This document shows positions 37,172 to 46,015 of a stretch of 46,015 bases of DNA, piece by piece. The first letter of the stretch is position 1, and each line of letters begins with the position of its first letter. The DNA lies in the NCBI GenBank assembly GCA_005502915.1, contig SCMT01000029.1:1-46015 (forward strand), given 5' to 3'. The notes beneath the pieces were generated by a model that worked only from the letters and a program-made list of their open reading frames with translations, ran no database searches and had not been told where the DNA came from. This DNA comes from Lysobacteraceae bacterium 2PB. Its GTDB lineage: Bacteria > Pseudomonadota > Gammaproteobacteria > Xanthomonadales > Xanthomonadaceae. The position numbers were made by a program, and so were the translations under genes.

Positions 37172-39352
37172 ATGGATGTTTCCCACCTGCTCGACGGCCT
37201 GAACGCCGCGCAACGCGAGGCGATCACGGCCGAACCCGGCCACATGCTCGTGCTCGCCGGCGCCGGTTCCGGCAAGACCCGCGTCCTCACCCATCGCATC
37301 GCCTGGCTGCATGAAGTCCACGGCGTGCCGATGCACGGCATCTTCGCGGTCACGTTCACCAACAAGGCGGCCGGCGAGATGCGCCACCGCGCCGACGCCC
37401 TGTTGCCGCACGGCACGCGCGGGATGTGGATCGGCACCTTCCACGGCCTCGCCCATCGCCTGCTGCGCCTGCACTGGCAGGACGCGAAGCTGCCGGAGGG
37501 CTTCCAGATCCTCGACAGCGACGACCAGCACCGGCTGGTGAAGCGCGTGGTGCAGGCGCTGGAGCTGGACGAGGCGCGCTTCCCGCCGCGCCAGATCGCG
37601 TGGTGGATCAACGCGCAGAAGGACGAGGGCCGCCGCCCGCAGCACATCCAGCCCGAGAAGGATGAATGGGCATCGGTCATGCTCCGCGCCTACACCCTGT
37701 ACCAGGAGCGCTGCGAGCAGGCCGGGCTGGTCGATTTCGCCGAGATCCTGCTGCGCGCGCACGAACTGCTGCGCGACCATCCGCCGCTGCTGCAGCACTA
37801 CCGGCACCGTTTCCAGCAGCTGCTGATCGACGAGTTCCAGGACACCAACAGCCTGCAGTACGCCTTCATCCGTCTGCTGGCCGGCGACACCGGCCAGGTG
37901 TTCGTGGTCGGCGACGACGACCAGGCCATCTACGGCTGGCGCGGCGCCAAGGTCGAGAACGTCAACCGCTTCCTGCGCGATTTCCCCGGCGCGAAGACCA
38001 TCCGCCTCGAACAGAACTACCGCTCCAGCGCCAACATCCTCAATGCCGCCAACGCGGTGATCGCGCACAACCCTTCGCGCCTCGGCAAGCAGCTGTGGAC
38101 CGACAGCGGCGAAGGCGAACCGATCGACCTGTACTCGGCCTTCAACGAGATCGACGAGGCGCGCTTCGTGGTCGAGCGCATCCGCCAGTGGGTGCGCGAC
38201 GGCGGCAGCCACGGCGAATGCGCGATCCTCTATCGCAGCAACGCCCAGTCCCGCGCCTTCGAAGAAACCCTGCTCGGCGAGCAGATCCCGTTCCGCGTGT
38301 ACGGCGGCATGCGCTTCTTCGAGCGCGCCGAAATCAAGGACACCCTCGCCTATCTGCGCCTGATGGCCAATCGCGACGACGATGCGGCCTTCGAGCGCGC
38401 GGTCAACACGCCGCCGCGCGGCATCGGCGAACGCACGCTCGATGAAGTGCGCCGCCGCGCGCGCGACCGTTCGATCTCGCTGTGGAAGGCCGCTGCCGAG
38501 GTCGCCGGCGGCGACGCCCTGCCGGCGCGCGCGCGCAACGCCATCGCCGCGTTCGCGCAGCTGATCGAAGCGATCGCCGACGAAGCCGGCGAGTTGCCGC
38601 TGAAGGACAAGATCGACCACGCGCTCGCCCGCTCCGGCCTGCGCACGCACTACGAGCTGCAGTCGAAGGGCTCGCTGGACTCGCGTACGGACAACCTCGA
38701 CGAACTGGTGTCGGTCGCCGCGCGCTTCGTGAAGGGCGACGACGAGGAAACCGCTGCCCTGTCCGAACTCGTCGCGTTCCTCGCCTACGCCGCGCTGGAG
38801 GCCGGCGAAGGTCAGACCGAGGCCGGCGAGGATGGCGTGCAGCTGATGACCCTGCACAGCGCCAAGGGTCTGGAATTCCCGCTGGTGTTCCTGGTTGGGC
38901 TGGAAGAGGGCCTGTTCCCGAACAACAAGTCGATCGAGGAATCCGGACGGCTCGAAGAAGAGCGCCGGCTCGCCTACGTCGGCATCACCCGCGCGCGGCA
39001 GAAGCTGGTGATCACCTACGCCGAGGCGCGACGCCTGCACGGCCAGGAGATGTACGGCCTGCCCTCGCGTTTCCTGCGCGAGATCCCGTCCACGCTGATC
39101 CACGAGGTCCGCCCGAAGGTGCAGGTCTCGCGGCCGATGTACCAGGCGCAGCCGCGCAAGCAGTGGGGCCACGCCTCGCTGCAGGAGACGCCCGGCCTGC
39201 GCGTGGGCCAGAACGTGGTCCACGCCAAGTTCGGCACCGGCATCGTCACCGACATCGAAGGCAGCGGTGCCCATGCCCGGGTGCAGGTGAATTTCGAAGA
39301 CGCTGGCAGCAAGTGGCTGGTGCTGGCGTATGCGAACCTGCAGCCGGTTTAG
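37172..39352 (+). CDS. uvrD: DNA helicase II, UvrD
   Basis: 726-residue SF1A 3'-5' helicase for nucleotide excision and mismatch repair. The N-terminus MDVSHLLDGLNAAQREAI matches E. coli UvrD (720 residues) almost word for word. Motif I is AGAGSGKT (29-36), motif Ia TFTNKAAGEMRHR, motif II DEFQDTN, motif III VGDDDQAIYGWRGA, motif IV LEQNYRS, motif V TLHSAKGLEF and motif VI YVGITRARQKL. The C-terminal Tudor-like domain ends VGQNVVHAKFGTGIVTDIEGSG. Closest alternatives, Rep and PcrA, differ at the N-terminus. The gene stands alone, 71 bases after the YqhA-like gene, and appears leaderless. Confidence 0.97.
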   Translation: MDVSHLLDGLNAAQREAITAEPGHMLVLAGAGSGKTRVLTHRIAWLHEVHGVPMHGIFAVTFTNKAAGEMRHRADALLPHGTRGMWIGTFHGLAHRLLRLHWQDAKLPEGFQILDSDDQHRLVKRVVQALELDEARFPPRQIAWWINAQKDEGRRPQHIQPEKDEWASVMLRAYTLYQERCEQAGLVDFAEILLRAHELLRDHPPLLQHYRHRFQQLLIDEFQDTNSLQYAFIRLLAGDTGQVFVVGDDDQAIYGWRGAKVENVNRFLRDFPGAKTIRLEQNYRSSANILNAANAVIAHNPSRLGKQLWTDSGEGEPIDLYSAFNEIDEARFVVERIRQWVRDGGSHGECAILYRSNAQSRAFEETLLGEQIPFRVYGGMRFFERAEIKDTLAYLRLMANRDDDAAFERAVNTPPRGIGERTLDEVRRRARDRSISLWKAAAEVAGGDALPARARNAIAAFAQLIEAIADEAGELPLKDKIDHALARSGLRTHYELQSKGSLDSRTDNLDELVSVAARFVKGDDEETAALSELVAFLAYAALEAGEGQTEAGEDGVQLMTLHSAKGLEFPLVFLVGLEEGLFPNNKSIEESGRLEEERRLAYVGITRARQKLVITYAEARRLHGQEMYGLPSRFLREIPSTLIHEVRPKVQVSRPMYQAQPRKQWGHASLQETPGLRVGQNVVHAKFGTGIVTDIEGSGAHARVQVNFEDAGSKWLVLAYANLQPV

Positions 39353-39412
39353 CGCGATTTTTCGTCTGCCATCGCAATTGATGTTCAACCAAAAAGACGA
39401 GGTAATCGTGTG

Positions 39413-40833
<1,421 letters not shown>

Positions 40834-40842
40834 CCTGCTTCT

Positions 40843-40909
40843 GTAGAGCGGAGCTTGCTCCGCTCGACCCCCCCCCGGAACGTCATGAGCGGAGCAAGCT
40901 CCGCTCCAC
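40843..40909. repeat. BIME-like inverted pair, third GTAG-type family
   Basis: Arms 40843-40865 and 40887-40909 are reverse complements with one mismatch in 23. Each carries its own hairpin AGCGGAGC-TT-GCTCCGCT. The left arm begins GTAG. The spacer includes a run of C. It lies between convergent hemF and the YetF-like gene, a typical BIME and terminator position. Confidence 0.85.
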
Positions 40910-40918
40910 GGGAATCGC

Positions 40919-41398
40919 TCAGGCCTCGTCCGCCAGCAGGATGCTGATCCGCCCGTTCGTCTCCAGCGTCGCCAGGCGGATCTTCTCGATCTCGTTGCAG
41001 CCCGCCTCTCGCATCGCCTCGTGGAAATCCGCGTTGCTTACCAGTTCGCGACGCAGCACCTCGCGAAACACATGGCCGTCGCGGGCCAGCACCACGGCCC
41101 TGCCTTCGACCACGGCCCGGACCCGGGGGCTGCGGGCCACGACGAAGGCGACGAGGTAGTTCAGGCCGATCAGGCAGCCCGCCAGCAGCGCCGCGCCGGT
41201 GACCGAGTTGTCGCCGCCGTTGAGCCCGTTCTGCACCGCGTTGCCGATCAGGATCAGCAGGACCAGGTCGAAGGGCGTGAACTGCCCGACCGCGCGCTTG
41301 CCCGATGCCCGGATCAGCACCATCACCAGCGCGTAGACGACCACCGCGCGCAGCACGAAATGCCACCAAGGCGCGGACAGTTGCAGCAGGTCGGACAT
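40919..41398 (-). CDS. YetF-like membrane protein (DUF421)
   Basis: 159-residue inner-membrane protein with two or three N-terminal helices (about residues 13-35, 45-65 and 68-85) and a small cytoplasmic YetF/DUF421 domain. The family hallmark RASGKRAVGQFTPFDLVLLILIGNAVQNG is at about 27-55; VEGRAVVLARDGHVFREVLRRELVSNADFHEAMREAG leads into the C-terminal domain. Function unknown. ATG 41398 is preferred; ATG 41407 would add three residues and lies closer to a strong hairpin (41409-41442) just upstream. It follows the sRNA terminator on the same strand. Confidence 0.88.
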   Translation of the reverse strand: MSDLLQLSAPWWHFVLRAVVVYALVMVLIRASGKRAVGQFTPFDLVLLILIGNAVQNGLNGGDNSVTGAALLAGCLIGLNYLVAFVVARSPRVRAVVEGRAVVLARDGHVFREVLRRELVSNADFHEAMREAGCNEIEKIRLATLETNGRISILLADEA

Positions 41399-41408
41399 GG
41401 ACGGCATA

Positions 41409-41442
41409 CCGGTCGGGAGACTGTGCTCAGTCTCCCGACCGG
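41409..41442 (-). promoter_or_regulatory. 14-base-pair perfect hairpin immediately before the YetF-like gene
   Basis: Arms 41409-41422 and 41429-41442 pair perfectly with a six-base loop (GAGCAC on the minus strand). The stem ends ten bases before the ATG at 41398 and leaves no free ribosome-binding site. There is no T run on the gene's strand, so it looks like a translation-control hairpin or protein-binding palindrome rather than a terminator. Confidence 0.6.
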
Positions 41443-41448
41443 CCGCAC

Positions 41449-41487
41449 AAATAAAAAGCCCCGCAGGTGGGGGAACCGGCGGGGCTT
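41449..41487 (-). terminator. Rho-independent terminator of the candidate sRNA
   Basis: Minus-strand stem AAGCCCCGC (41487-41479) pairs with GCGGGGCTT (41464-41456), followed by TTTTTATTT. It is the best terminator in the window and points away from polA, with no protein gene between it and polA. Confidence 0.88.
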
Positions 41488-41571
41488 GGAACGGGACTTG
41501 GGGAGAGTCGTTCGTTCCGGGGGTCACCCCAGGGGAGTGGGTGACCTGCGACGGACGTTGCATCCGTCGCG
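41449..41571 (-). ncRNA. Candidate C-rich small RNA next to polA (sX13-like)
   Basis: On the minus strand, downstream of polA, three consecutive hairpins end in a textbook Rho-independent terminator. Hairpin 1 is 41548-41570 (8 bp stem GCGACGGA). Hairpin 2 is 41522-41546 (8 bp stem, loop containing CTCCCC). A single-stranded CTCTCCCC stretch follows. The terminator stem is AAGCCCCGC/GCGGGGCTT with a C-rich loop, then TTTTTATTT (41487-41449). No open frame of note runs through it. About 120 nt with CCCC-containing loops next to polA is what I recall of Xanthomonas sX13, a C-rich antisense-type regulator; Spot 42 of E. coli occupies the same position after polA. The 5' end is estimated from the first hairpin and no promoter is identified. 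Confidence 0.65.
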
Positions 41572-41810
41572 AACAAGTTGACCACGTTTCGGCCGGAGAG
41601 TTCGTAAAGAATTCGCTCAGAAGGCAGACGAATTCAGGGTCGATTTAATCCGCATGCAGCGGGTATTCAGTTTCGCGGGAAAATCGCCGGAAAACCTGTC
41701 TGAAACAACAGGTTGGACCCTGTCTAAAGTCACAGGTTGTGCAGTTCCGCTAACCGCCTTGCTGCATGCGCAAACGCGGAAAACAGCGTTCTGCAGGCGC
41801 ATCCGGAACG
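41572..41810. other. Gene-free stretch between sRNA candidate and polA, with two tandem dyads
   Basis: No supportable protein gene. Two 21-base units, 41695-41715 and 41719-41739, both read CCTGTCT(n)ACAGGTTG and each is an inverted repeat (CCTGT-N8-ACAGG); the repeat spacing is 24 bases. The stretch is noticeably less GC-rich than the genes. On the polA strand the stem AACCTGT/ACAGGTT followed by TTTT could weakly terminate polA; alternatively the pair is a tandem operator. Confidence 0.55.
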
Positions 41811-44591
41811 TCAATGCGCCTCGTCCCAGTTGTCGCCGACGCCGGCGTCGATCACCAGCGGCACGCGCAGTTCCGCTGCCGCCGCCATCCGTGCTTCGAC
41901 TTCCGGAATCAGCGTGTCGACGAAATCCGCGTCGCACTCGAACACCAGTTCGTCGTGCACCTGCAGCAGCATCTTCGCCTGGCCGGCATGGCCGGCGATC
42001 CAGCCGTCGATGGCGATCATCGCGCGCTTGATGATATCGGCGGCGGTGCCCTGCATCGGTGCGTTGATCGCGGCGCGCTCGGCACCTGCGCGCAGACCCT
42101 GGTTGCGGGCGTTGATGTTGTCCAGGTACAGGCGGCGGCCGAACACGGTCTCCACGTAGCCGCGCTCGTGCGCCTCCTTGCGGGTGCGCTCCATGAAGTC
42201 GCGCACGCCCGGATAGCGGTTGAAGTACAGCGCGATGTAGTCCTGCGCCTCGCCGCGGCCGATGTCGAGCTGCTTCGCCAGACCGAAGGCGCTCATGCCG
42301 TACATCAGGCCGAAGTTGATCGCCTTGGCGGCGCGGCGCTCGTTGCCGCTCACCTCATCCAGCGGCTTGCCGAACACCTCGGCGGCGGTGGCGCGGTGGA
42401 TGTCGGCCCCGGCGGCGAAGGCGCGCAGCAGGCCGGCGTCCTCGGACAGGTGCGCCATGATCCGCAGCTCGATCTGCGAGTAGTCGCAGGCCACCAGCTT
42501 GCGGCCCGGCGGCGCGACGAAAGCCTTGCGGATGCGCCGGCCGTCCTCGGTGCGGATCGGGATGTTCTGCAGGTTCGGGTCGTTCGAGGACAGGCGCCCG
42601 GTCGCGGCGCCGGCCTGGTGATAGCTGGTGTGCACGCGGCCGGTGTCCGGGTTCACCATCTCCGACAGCTTGTCGGTGTAGGTGCTGCGCAGCTTCGCCA
42701 GGCCTCTGTATTCGAGGATGATGCGCGGCAACTCGTGCTGGTCGGCGATGGCTTCCAGCGCCTCCTCGTTCGTCGACGGCTGGCCGGTCGGCGTCTTCAC
42801 CAGCGCCGGCAGCTTCAGTTCGTCGAACAGCAGCGCCTGCAGCTGCTTGGGCGAATCCAGGTTGAAGGTGCGCCCGGCCAGTTCGGTGGCCTTCTGCTGT
42901 GCGGCGAGCATGCGCCGGGACAGGTCGGCGCTCTGCCGACGCAGTTCGTCGGCGTCGATCAGGATGCCGTTGGCCTCCATGCGCGCCAGCACGGGCACCA
43001 GTGGTACCTCGATCTCGCGATACACCTTCTCCAGCGACGGTTCGGTCGCGAGCTTCGCCGACAGCACGCGATGCAGGCGCAGGGTGACATCGGCGTCCTC
43101 GGCGGCGTAGCGCGCGGCGTCGTCGATCGCGACCTCGGCGAAGGAGATCTGCTTCGCGCCCTTGCCGGCCACGTCCTCGAACTTGATCGTGTCGTAGCCG
43201 AGGTAGCGCCTGGCCAGCGAATCCATGTCGTGGCGGGTGGCGCTGGAATTCCAGATGAAGCTTTCCAGCATGGTGTCGTCGGCGTAGCCGGCCACGTCCA
43301 CGCCGTGGCGGCGCAGCACGTGCAGGTCGTACTTGCCGTGCTGGCCGAGCTTGCGGTGCTTCGGGCTTTCCAGCAGCGGGCGCAGCGCGTCCAGCACCTC
43401 GGCCATCGGCAGCTGCGCCGGCGCGCCGGGATAGGTGTGGCCGACCGGGATGTAGCAGCCGCTGCCGGGTTCGGTGGAGAAGCTCAGGCCGACCAGGTTG
43501 GCCTGCATCGCGTCCAGTGCGTCGGTTTCGGTGTCGAAGGCGAATTCGGCGGCGGCGTCGAGTTTCGCGACCCAGGCGTCGAGCTGGTCGCGCGTGCTCA
43601 CGGTGTCGTACGCGCCCTTCGCCGACAGCGCCGGGTCCGGCGCCTCGTCCGTGCCGGCTGTCGCGGCGCGCGCGTAGCCGGCGGCGGTGCTGCGCAGGCC
43701 CGCGCGGTCCGCCGCGGCCTCCGCGGCGGCTTCGCTGGCAGGGTCACCGCCGCCCAGCTCCTTCAGCGCCTGGTTGAAGCCGTAGCGCGCGTAGAGCCGG
43801 CGCAGGTCCTCGACATGGCGCTCGCGCAGCGCGAGGTCGGCCGGGCCGACGTCCAGTTCGACATCAGTCTTGATCGTGGTCAGCTGCCTGTTCAACGGCA
43901 GCCGGTGCAGCGCCGCGCGCAGGTTCTCGCCGAGCTTGCCCTTGAAGCCGTCGGCGTTGGCGATGACGCTGTCGAGGTTGCCGTATTCGGCCAGCCACTT
44001 CGCGGCGGTCTTCGGGCCGCACTTCTCGACGCCGGGGATGTTGTCGACGCTGTCGCCCATCAGCGCCAGCAGGTCGACGATCTGGTCGGCGCGCACGCCG
44101 AACTTCGCCATGACCGCTTCGTCGTCGGCCATGCGGCTGCCGGTCATGGTGTTGACCAGGGCCACGCCCGGGCGGACGAGCTGGGCGAAGTCCTTGTCGC
44201 CGGTGGAGATCGTGACCGCCATCCCGGCCTCGGCGCCGCGCAGCGCCAGCGTGCCGATCACGTCGTCGGCTTCGACGCCGGGCACGCGCAGGATCGGGAA
44301 GCCCAGCGCCTGCACGATCTCCATCATCGGTTCGACCTGCGCGCGCAGGTCGTCGGGCATCGGCGGGCGGTGGGCCTTGTACTGCGGGTCCAGTTCGTCG
44401 CGGAAGGTCGGCCCGGAGGCGTCGACGACGAAGGCCAGGTAGTCCGGCTGCTCCTTCAGGTGGCCGCGCAGCATGTTCACCACGCCGAACAGCGCGCCGG
44501 TGGGTTCGCCCTGCGCGTTGCTCAGCGGCGGCAGCGCGTGGAAGGCGCGGAAGAGATAGGAGGAACCGTCGATCAGGAGGAGTCGTTTCAT
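41811..44591 (-). CDS. polA: DNA polymerase I
   Basis: 926-residue replication and repair polymerase with all three domains. The 5' nuclease is at about 1-290 (MKRLLLIDGSSYLFRAFHALPP, VEADDVIGTLA, GVEKCGPKTAAKWL). An intact 3'-5' exonuclease is at about 330-520 (FDTETDALD, YAAEDADVTLRLH). The polymerase has motif A DYSQIELRIMAHLSED, motif B RRAAKAINFGLMYG and motif C QVHDELVFE. The length equals E. coli Pol I (928). An Ala-rich linker (EAAAEAAADRA) separates the nuclease from the rest. The ATG has no ribosome-binding site; a TAAAAT box ends six bases before it, suggesting leaderless mRNA. It is divergent from a small lipoprotein gene. Confidence 0.98.
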   Translation of the reverse strand: MKRLLLIDGSSYLFRAFHALPPLSNAQGEPTGALFGVVNMLRGHLKEQPDYLAFVVDASGPTFRDELDPQYKAHRPPMPDDLRAQVEPMMEIVQALGFPILRVPGVEADDVIGTLALRGAEAGMAVTISTGDKDFAQLVRPGVALVNTMTGSRMADDEAVMAKFGVRADQIVDLLALMGDSVDNIPGVEKCGPKTAAKWLAEYGNLDSVIANADGFKGKLGENLRAALHRLPLNRQLTTIKTDVELDVGPADLALRERHVEDLRRLYARYGFNQALKELGGGDPASEAAAEAAADRAGLRSTAAGYARAATAGTDEAPDPALSAKGAYDTVSTRDQLDAWVAKLDAAAEFAFDTETDALDAMQANLVGLSFSTEPGSGCYIPVGHTYPGAPAQLPMAEVLDALRPLLESPKHRKLGQHGKYDLHVLRRHGVDVAGYADDTMLESFIWNSSATRHDMDSLARRYLGYDTIKFEDVAGKGAKQISFAEVAIDDAARYAAEDADVTLRLHRVLSAKLATEPSLEKVYREIEVPLVPVLARMEANGILIDADELRRQSADLSRRMLAAQQKATELAGRTFNLDSPKQLQALLFDELKLPALVKTPTGQPSTNEEALEAIADQHELPRIILEYRGLAKLRSTYTDKLSEMVNPDTGRVHTSYHQAGAATGRLSSNDPNLQNIPIRTEDGRRIRKAFVAPPGRKLVACDYSQIELRIMAHLSEDAGLLRAFAAGADIHRATAAEVFGKPLDEVSGNERRAAKAINFGLMYGMSAFGLAKQLDIGRGEAQDYIALYFNRYPGVRDFMERTRKEAHERGYVETVFGRRLYLDNINARNQGLRAGAERAAINAPMQGTAADIIKRAMIAIDGWIAGHAGQAKMLLQVHDELVFECDADFVDTLIPEVEARMAAAAELRVPLVIDAGVGDNWDEAH

Positions 44592-44597
44592 GCCGGG

Positions 44598-44603
44598 ATT
44601 TTA
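44598..44603 (-). promoter_or_regulatory. Putative -10 box of polA, placed for leaderless transcription
   Basis: TAAAAT on the minus strand (44603-44598), then six bases (CCCGGC) and the polA ATG. This is the same spacing as at uvrD. No -35 of quality is seen. Confidence 0.5.
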
Positions 44604-44704
44604 CCCCCCGCGCTTCCGGCGCAGGCGTGAAGCGCGACGGCGGCACGGTGGGTTCACGCCGGGCGACGTATGATCGAACCACATCCCCCACGCGGAGCAC
44701 CGCC

Positions 44705-45007
44705 ATGCGCATGACGCCGATCCTGCCGACCCTGCTGCTGCCGCTGTGCCTGTCGCTCGCCGCCTGCGCCACCACCGGCGACTCCGGCACCGCCGACGTG
44801 CAGATCCCCGCCGACGCCGTCGCCACCACGCGCAACCAGCCCAACGGCGACGTCATCACCGAATATCGCGTCGCTGGTCAGCTGCGCATCGTCCGCATCC
44901 AGCCCGCGCGCGGACCCGCCTACTTCCTGCAGGACCGCAACGGCGATGGCCGCCTCGACGACGAGAAAGGCACTTCGCAGGTGTACTTCAAGCTGTTCGG
45001 GTGGTGA
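44705..45007 (+). CDS. Small lipoprotein, DUF2782-like
   Basis: 100-residue exported lipoprotein. The signal peptide MRMTPILPTLLLPLCLSLAAC ends in the lipobox LAAC, so Cys21 would be acylated; the next residue is Ala, which does not signal inner-membrane retention. The mature part, NGDVITEYRVAGQLRIVRIQPARGPAYFLQDRNGDGRLDDEKG, matches the DUF2782 proteins that neighbour polA in many gammaproteobacteria. GGAG lies seven bases before ATG 44705, and a TATGAT hexamer at 44669-44674 may be its -10. It is divergent from polA over 113 bases. Function unknown. Confidence 0.85.
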   Translation: MRMTPILPTLLLPLCLSLAACATTGDSGTADVQIPADAVATTRNQPNGDVITEYRVAGQLRIVRIQPARGPAYFLQDRNGDGRLDDEKGTSQVYFKLFGW

Positions 45008-45052
45008 GTCCATCAGGGGTGAAAACAGACCATCCGCAGACAGGGGGGCAGG

Positions 45053-46015
45053 ATGACGAGACAGATGATCCGCAGCGCATGCCTCGCGGCTCTGCTGTGG
45101 GCGCCGCTGGCGTCGGCGTGCATCAATTCGCCGGCCACCGACAACCAGGGCCGCAGCTTTAGCCCGATGGAATACACCGGCGAGACGCTGGTGGAGGAGA
45201 TCACGAGGCCCAGACATGCGCGCGACTGGTTGCCTCCCAAGGACAAGATCATCGCCGAAGCGCGCCGCGAGCCCACCTTCGACCATCTGACCGAACTGGG
45301 CGTGCTGCTGATCCACCAGGGCAAGTACGTCGACGCAGCCCGCCTGTTCGTCGCGATGGAGCGCATCTTCCCGGGCCGCTACCAGACCGCCGCCAACCTC
45401 GGCACTGCACTCGAGCTGATGGGCAGCGACCGCCTCGCCCTGCGCTGGATCCGCATCGGCATGCGCCGCAACCCGGACTCGCACTGGCGGACCGAATGGC
45501 TGCATGCGCGCATCCTCGAAGCCAAGATCGCACTCGCCGCCGATCCCAAGGCGCTCGAAGGCCGATCGGTGGCGGGCGTGGTGTTCGATCCGGTCACTGT
45601 GCCGCCCTTGCCGACGGCCTATCCGCCCGGCAACGACGGCAAGCCCGTGAAGCCGCACGAATTGCACCAGGCGCTCTACTACCAGCTCAACGAGCGCCTG
45701 CAGTTCGTGAAGCCGAAGGACGCCGTGGTCGCCAGCCTGCTGGAGGACTGGGCAACCCTCAACCTGGCGGGCGGACCGGTCGAGAATGCCGCCGCGCTGT
45801 ACCCCCTCGCCTGGCGCTACGGTGCGCCGAGGACCGCCTTGAGCGTTGCCCGGGTGCAGGAGGCGACACGCGTGATGGCGAAACGTGGCAAGCGGGCATC
45901 GCGCGACACCGGTTACTGCACCATCTGCCCGCCGCTGGATCCCCGGGACACTGCGCCACCGCCGCCGCCGGAACAACGCAAACCGGGCGATCCGCCCCCG
46001 CCTCCACCCCCACCC
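45053..46015 (+). CDS. Partial gene: secreted protein with TPR-like middle and proline-rich tail
   Basis: The frame opened by ATG 45053 runs without a stop to the window edge (321 codons), so the C-terminus is missing. An AGGGGGGCAGG sequence lies directly before the ATG. The N-terminus MTRQMIRSACLAALLWAPLASA is a signal peptide; the Cys right after (ASAC) might also make it a lipoprotein. Residues about 65-160 look helical and tetratricopeptide-like (LTELGVLLIHQGKYVDAARLF, TAANLGTALELMGSDRLALRWI). Near the end come TGYCTICPPLDP and an almost pure proline run (PPPPPPEQRKPGDPP then P repeats). No family recognised. It is probably in one transcript with the preceding lipoprotein (45-base gap). 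Confidence 0.78.
   Translation, partial: MTRQMIRSACLAALLWAPLASACINSPATDNQGRSFSPMEYTGETLVEEITRPRHARDWLPPKDKIIAEARREPTFDHLTELGVLLIHQGKYVDAARLFVAMERIFPGRYQTAANLGTALELMGSDRLALRWIRIGMRRNPDSHWRTEWLHARILEAKIALAADPKALEGRSVAGVVFDPVTVPPLPTAYPPGNDGKPVKPHELHQALYYQLNERLQFVKPKDAVVASLLEDWATLNLAGGPVENAAALYPLAWRYGAPRTALSVARVQEATRVMAKRGKRASRDTGYCTICPPLDPRDTAPPPPPEQRKPGDPPPPPPPP

Noticed and set aside
40867-40876. Run of C residues between the REP arms after hemF
   Set aside because: A homopolymer in a repeat spacer; could be slippage or sequencing error and has no further structure.
41606-41635. Two GAATTC sites forming an apparent inverted repeat
   Set aside because: GAATTC is itself palindromic and the flanking bases do not pair, so this is chance.

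Overview
The window is very GC-rich DNA (the two AT-richer genes stand out by eye) from a gammaproteobacterium that looks like Lysobacteraceae/Xanthomonadaceae (Lysobacter, Luteimonas or a relative). The reasons are a xanthomonadin-type aryl polyene pigment locus built around a XanB2-like chorismatase, GTAG-type REP palindromes like those described in Stenotrophomonas, apparently leaderless housekeeping genes, and a C-rich small RNA candidate next to polA that resembles Xanthomonas sX13.

Layout. (1) 1-2435: the end of a peptide-type ABC importer operon, an OppC-like permease and a fused two-NBD ATPase; the ATPase linker is made of an inserted palindromic repeat. (2) 2562-18511: the pigment locus, in three transcription units. 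A leftward unit holds an FAD halogenase-like protein, the chorismatase and perhaps a small membrane protein. A divergent rightward operon of eleven genes holds ACP, membrane protein, PlsC-like acyltransferase, FabZ-like dehydratase, LpxL-like acyltransferase, LolA-like carrier, MMPL exporter, second dehydratase, an unrelated low-GC orphan, ketoreductase and a secreted protein. A second leftward unit, convergent to it, holds the ketosynthase, a ketosynthase-like chain-length partner, a GT2 glycosyltransferase and a second halogenase-like flavoprotein. Together they suggest a 3- or 4-hydroxybenzoate starter from chorismate, iterative type II elongation on the ACP, possible bromination, acyl transfer to a lipid, and export to the outer membrane. 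No aryl-CoA/ACP ligase, phosphopantetheinyl transferase or methyltransferase is in the window.

(3) 18731-31721: envelope and secreted functions: a YdcF-like DUF218 protein, a giant alpha-2-macroglobulin with a CWEQ thioester, a YedI/DUF808 membrane protein, a secreted subtilase, a BenE-type transporter, a DUF885 peptidase, and a small secreted protein made of two TGSRI repeats. (4) 31902-36323: a leftward overlapping operon of GST, dipeptidyl-peptidase IV-like S9 peptidase, Coa1-like membrane protein and transglutaminase-like protein. (5) 36462-46015: YqhA-like protein, uvrD, an AT-rich MltR/HEPN-like gene coupled to hemF, a YetF-like DUF421 protein, an sRNA candidate beside polA, polA, a DUF2782-like lipoprotein and the start of a proline-rich secreted protein cut by the window edge.

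Five inverted-pair REP/BIME-like elements and one single arm are scattered through the window. Two are read as protein: one forms the linker of the ABC ATPase, and a single arm forms the tail of the MMPL exporter. Gene calls rest on reading motifs by eye; no database search was possible.
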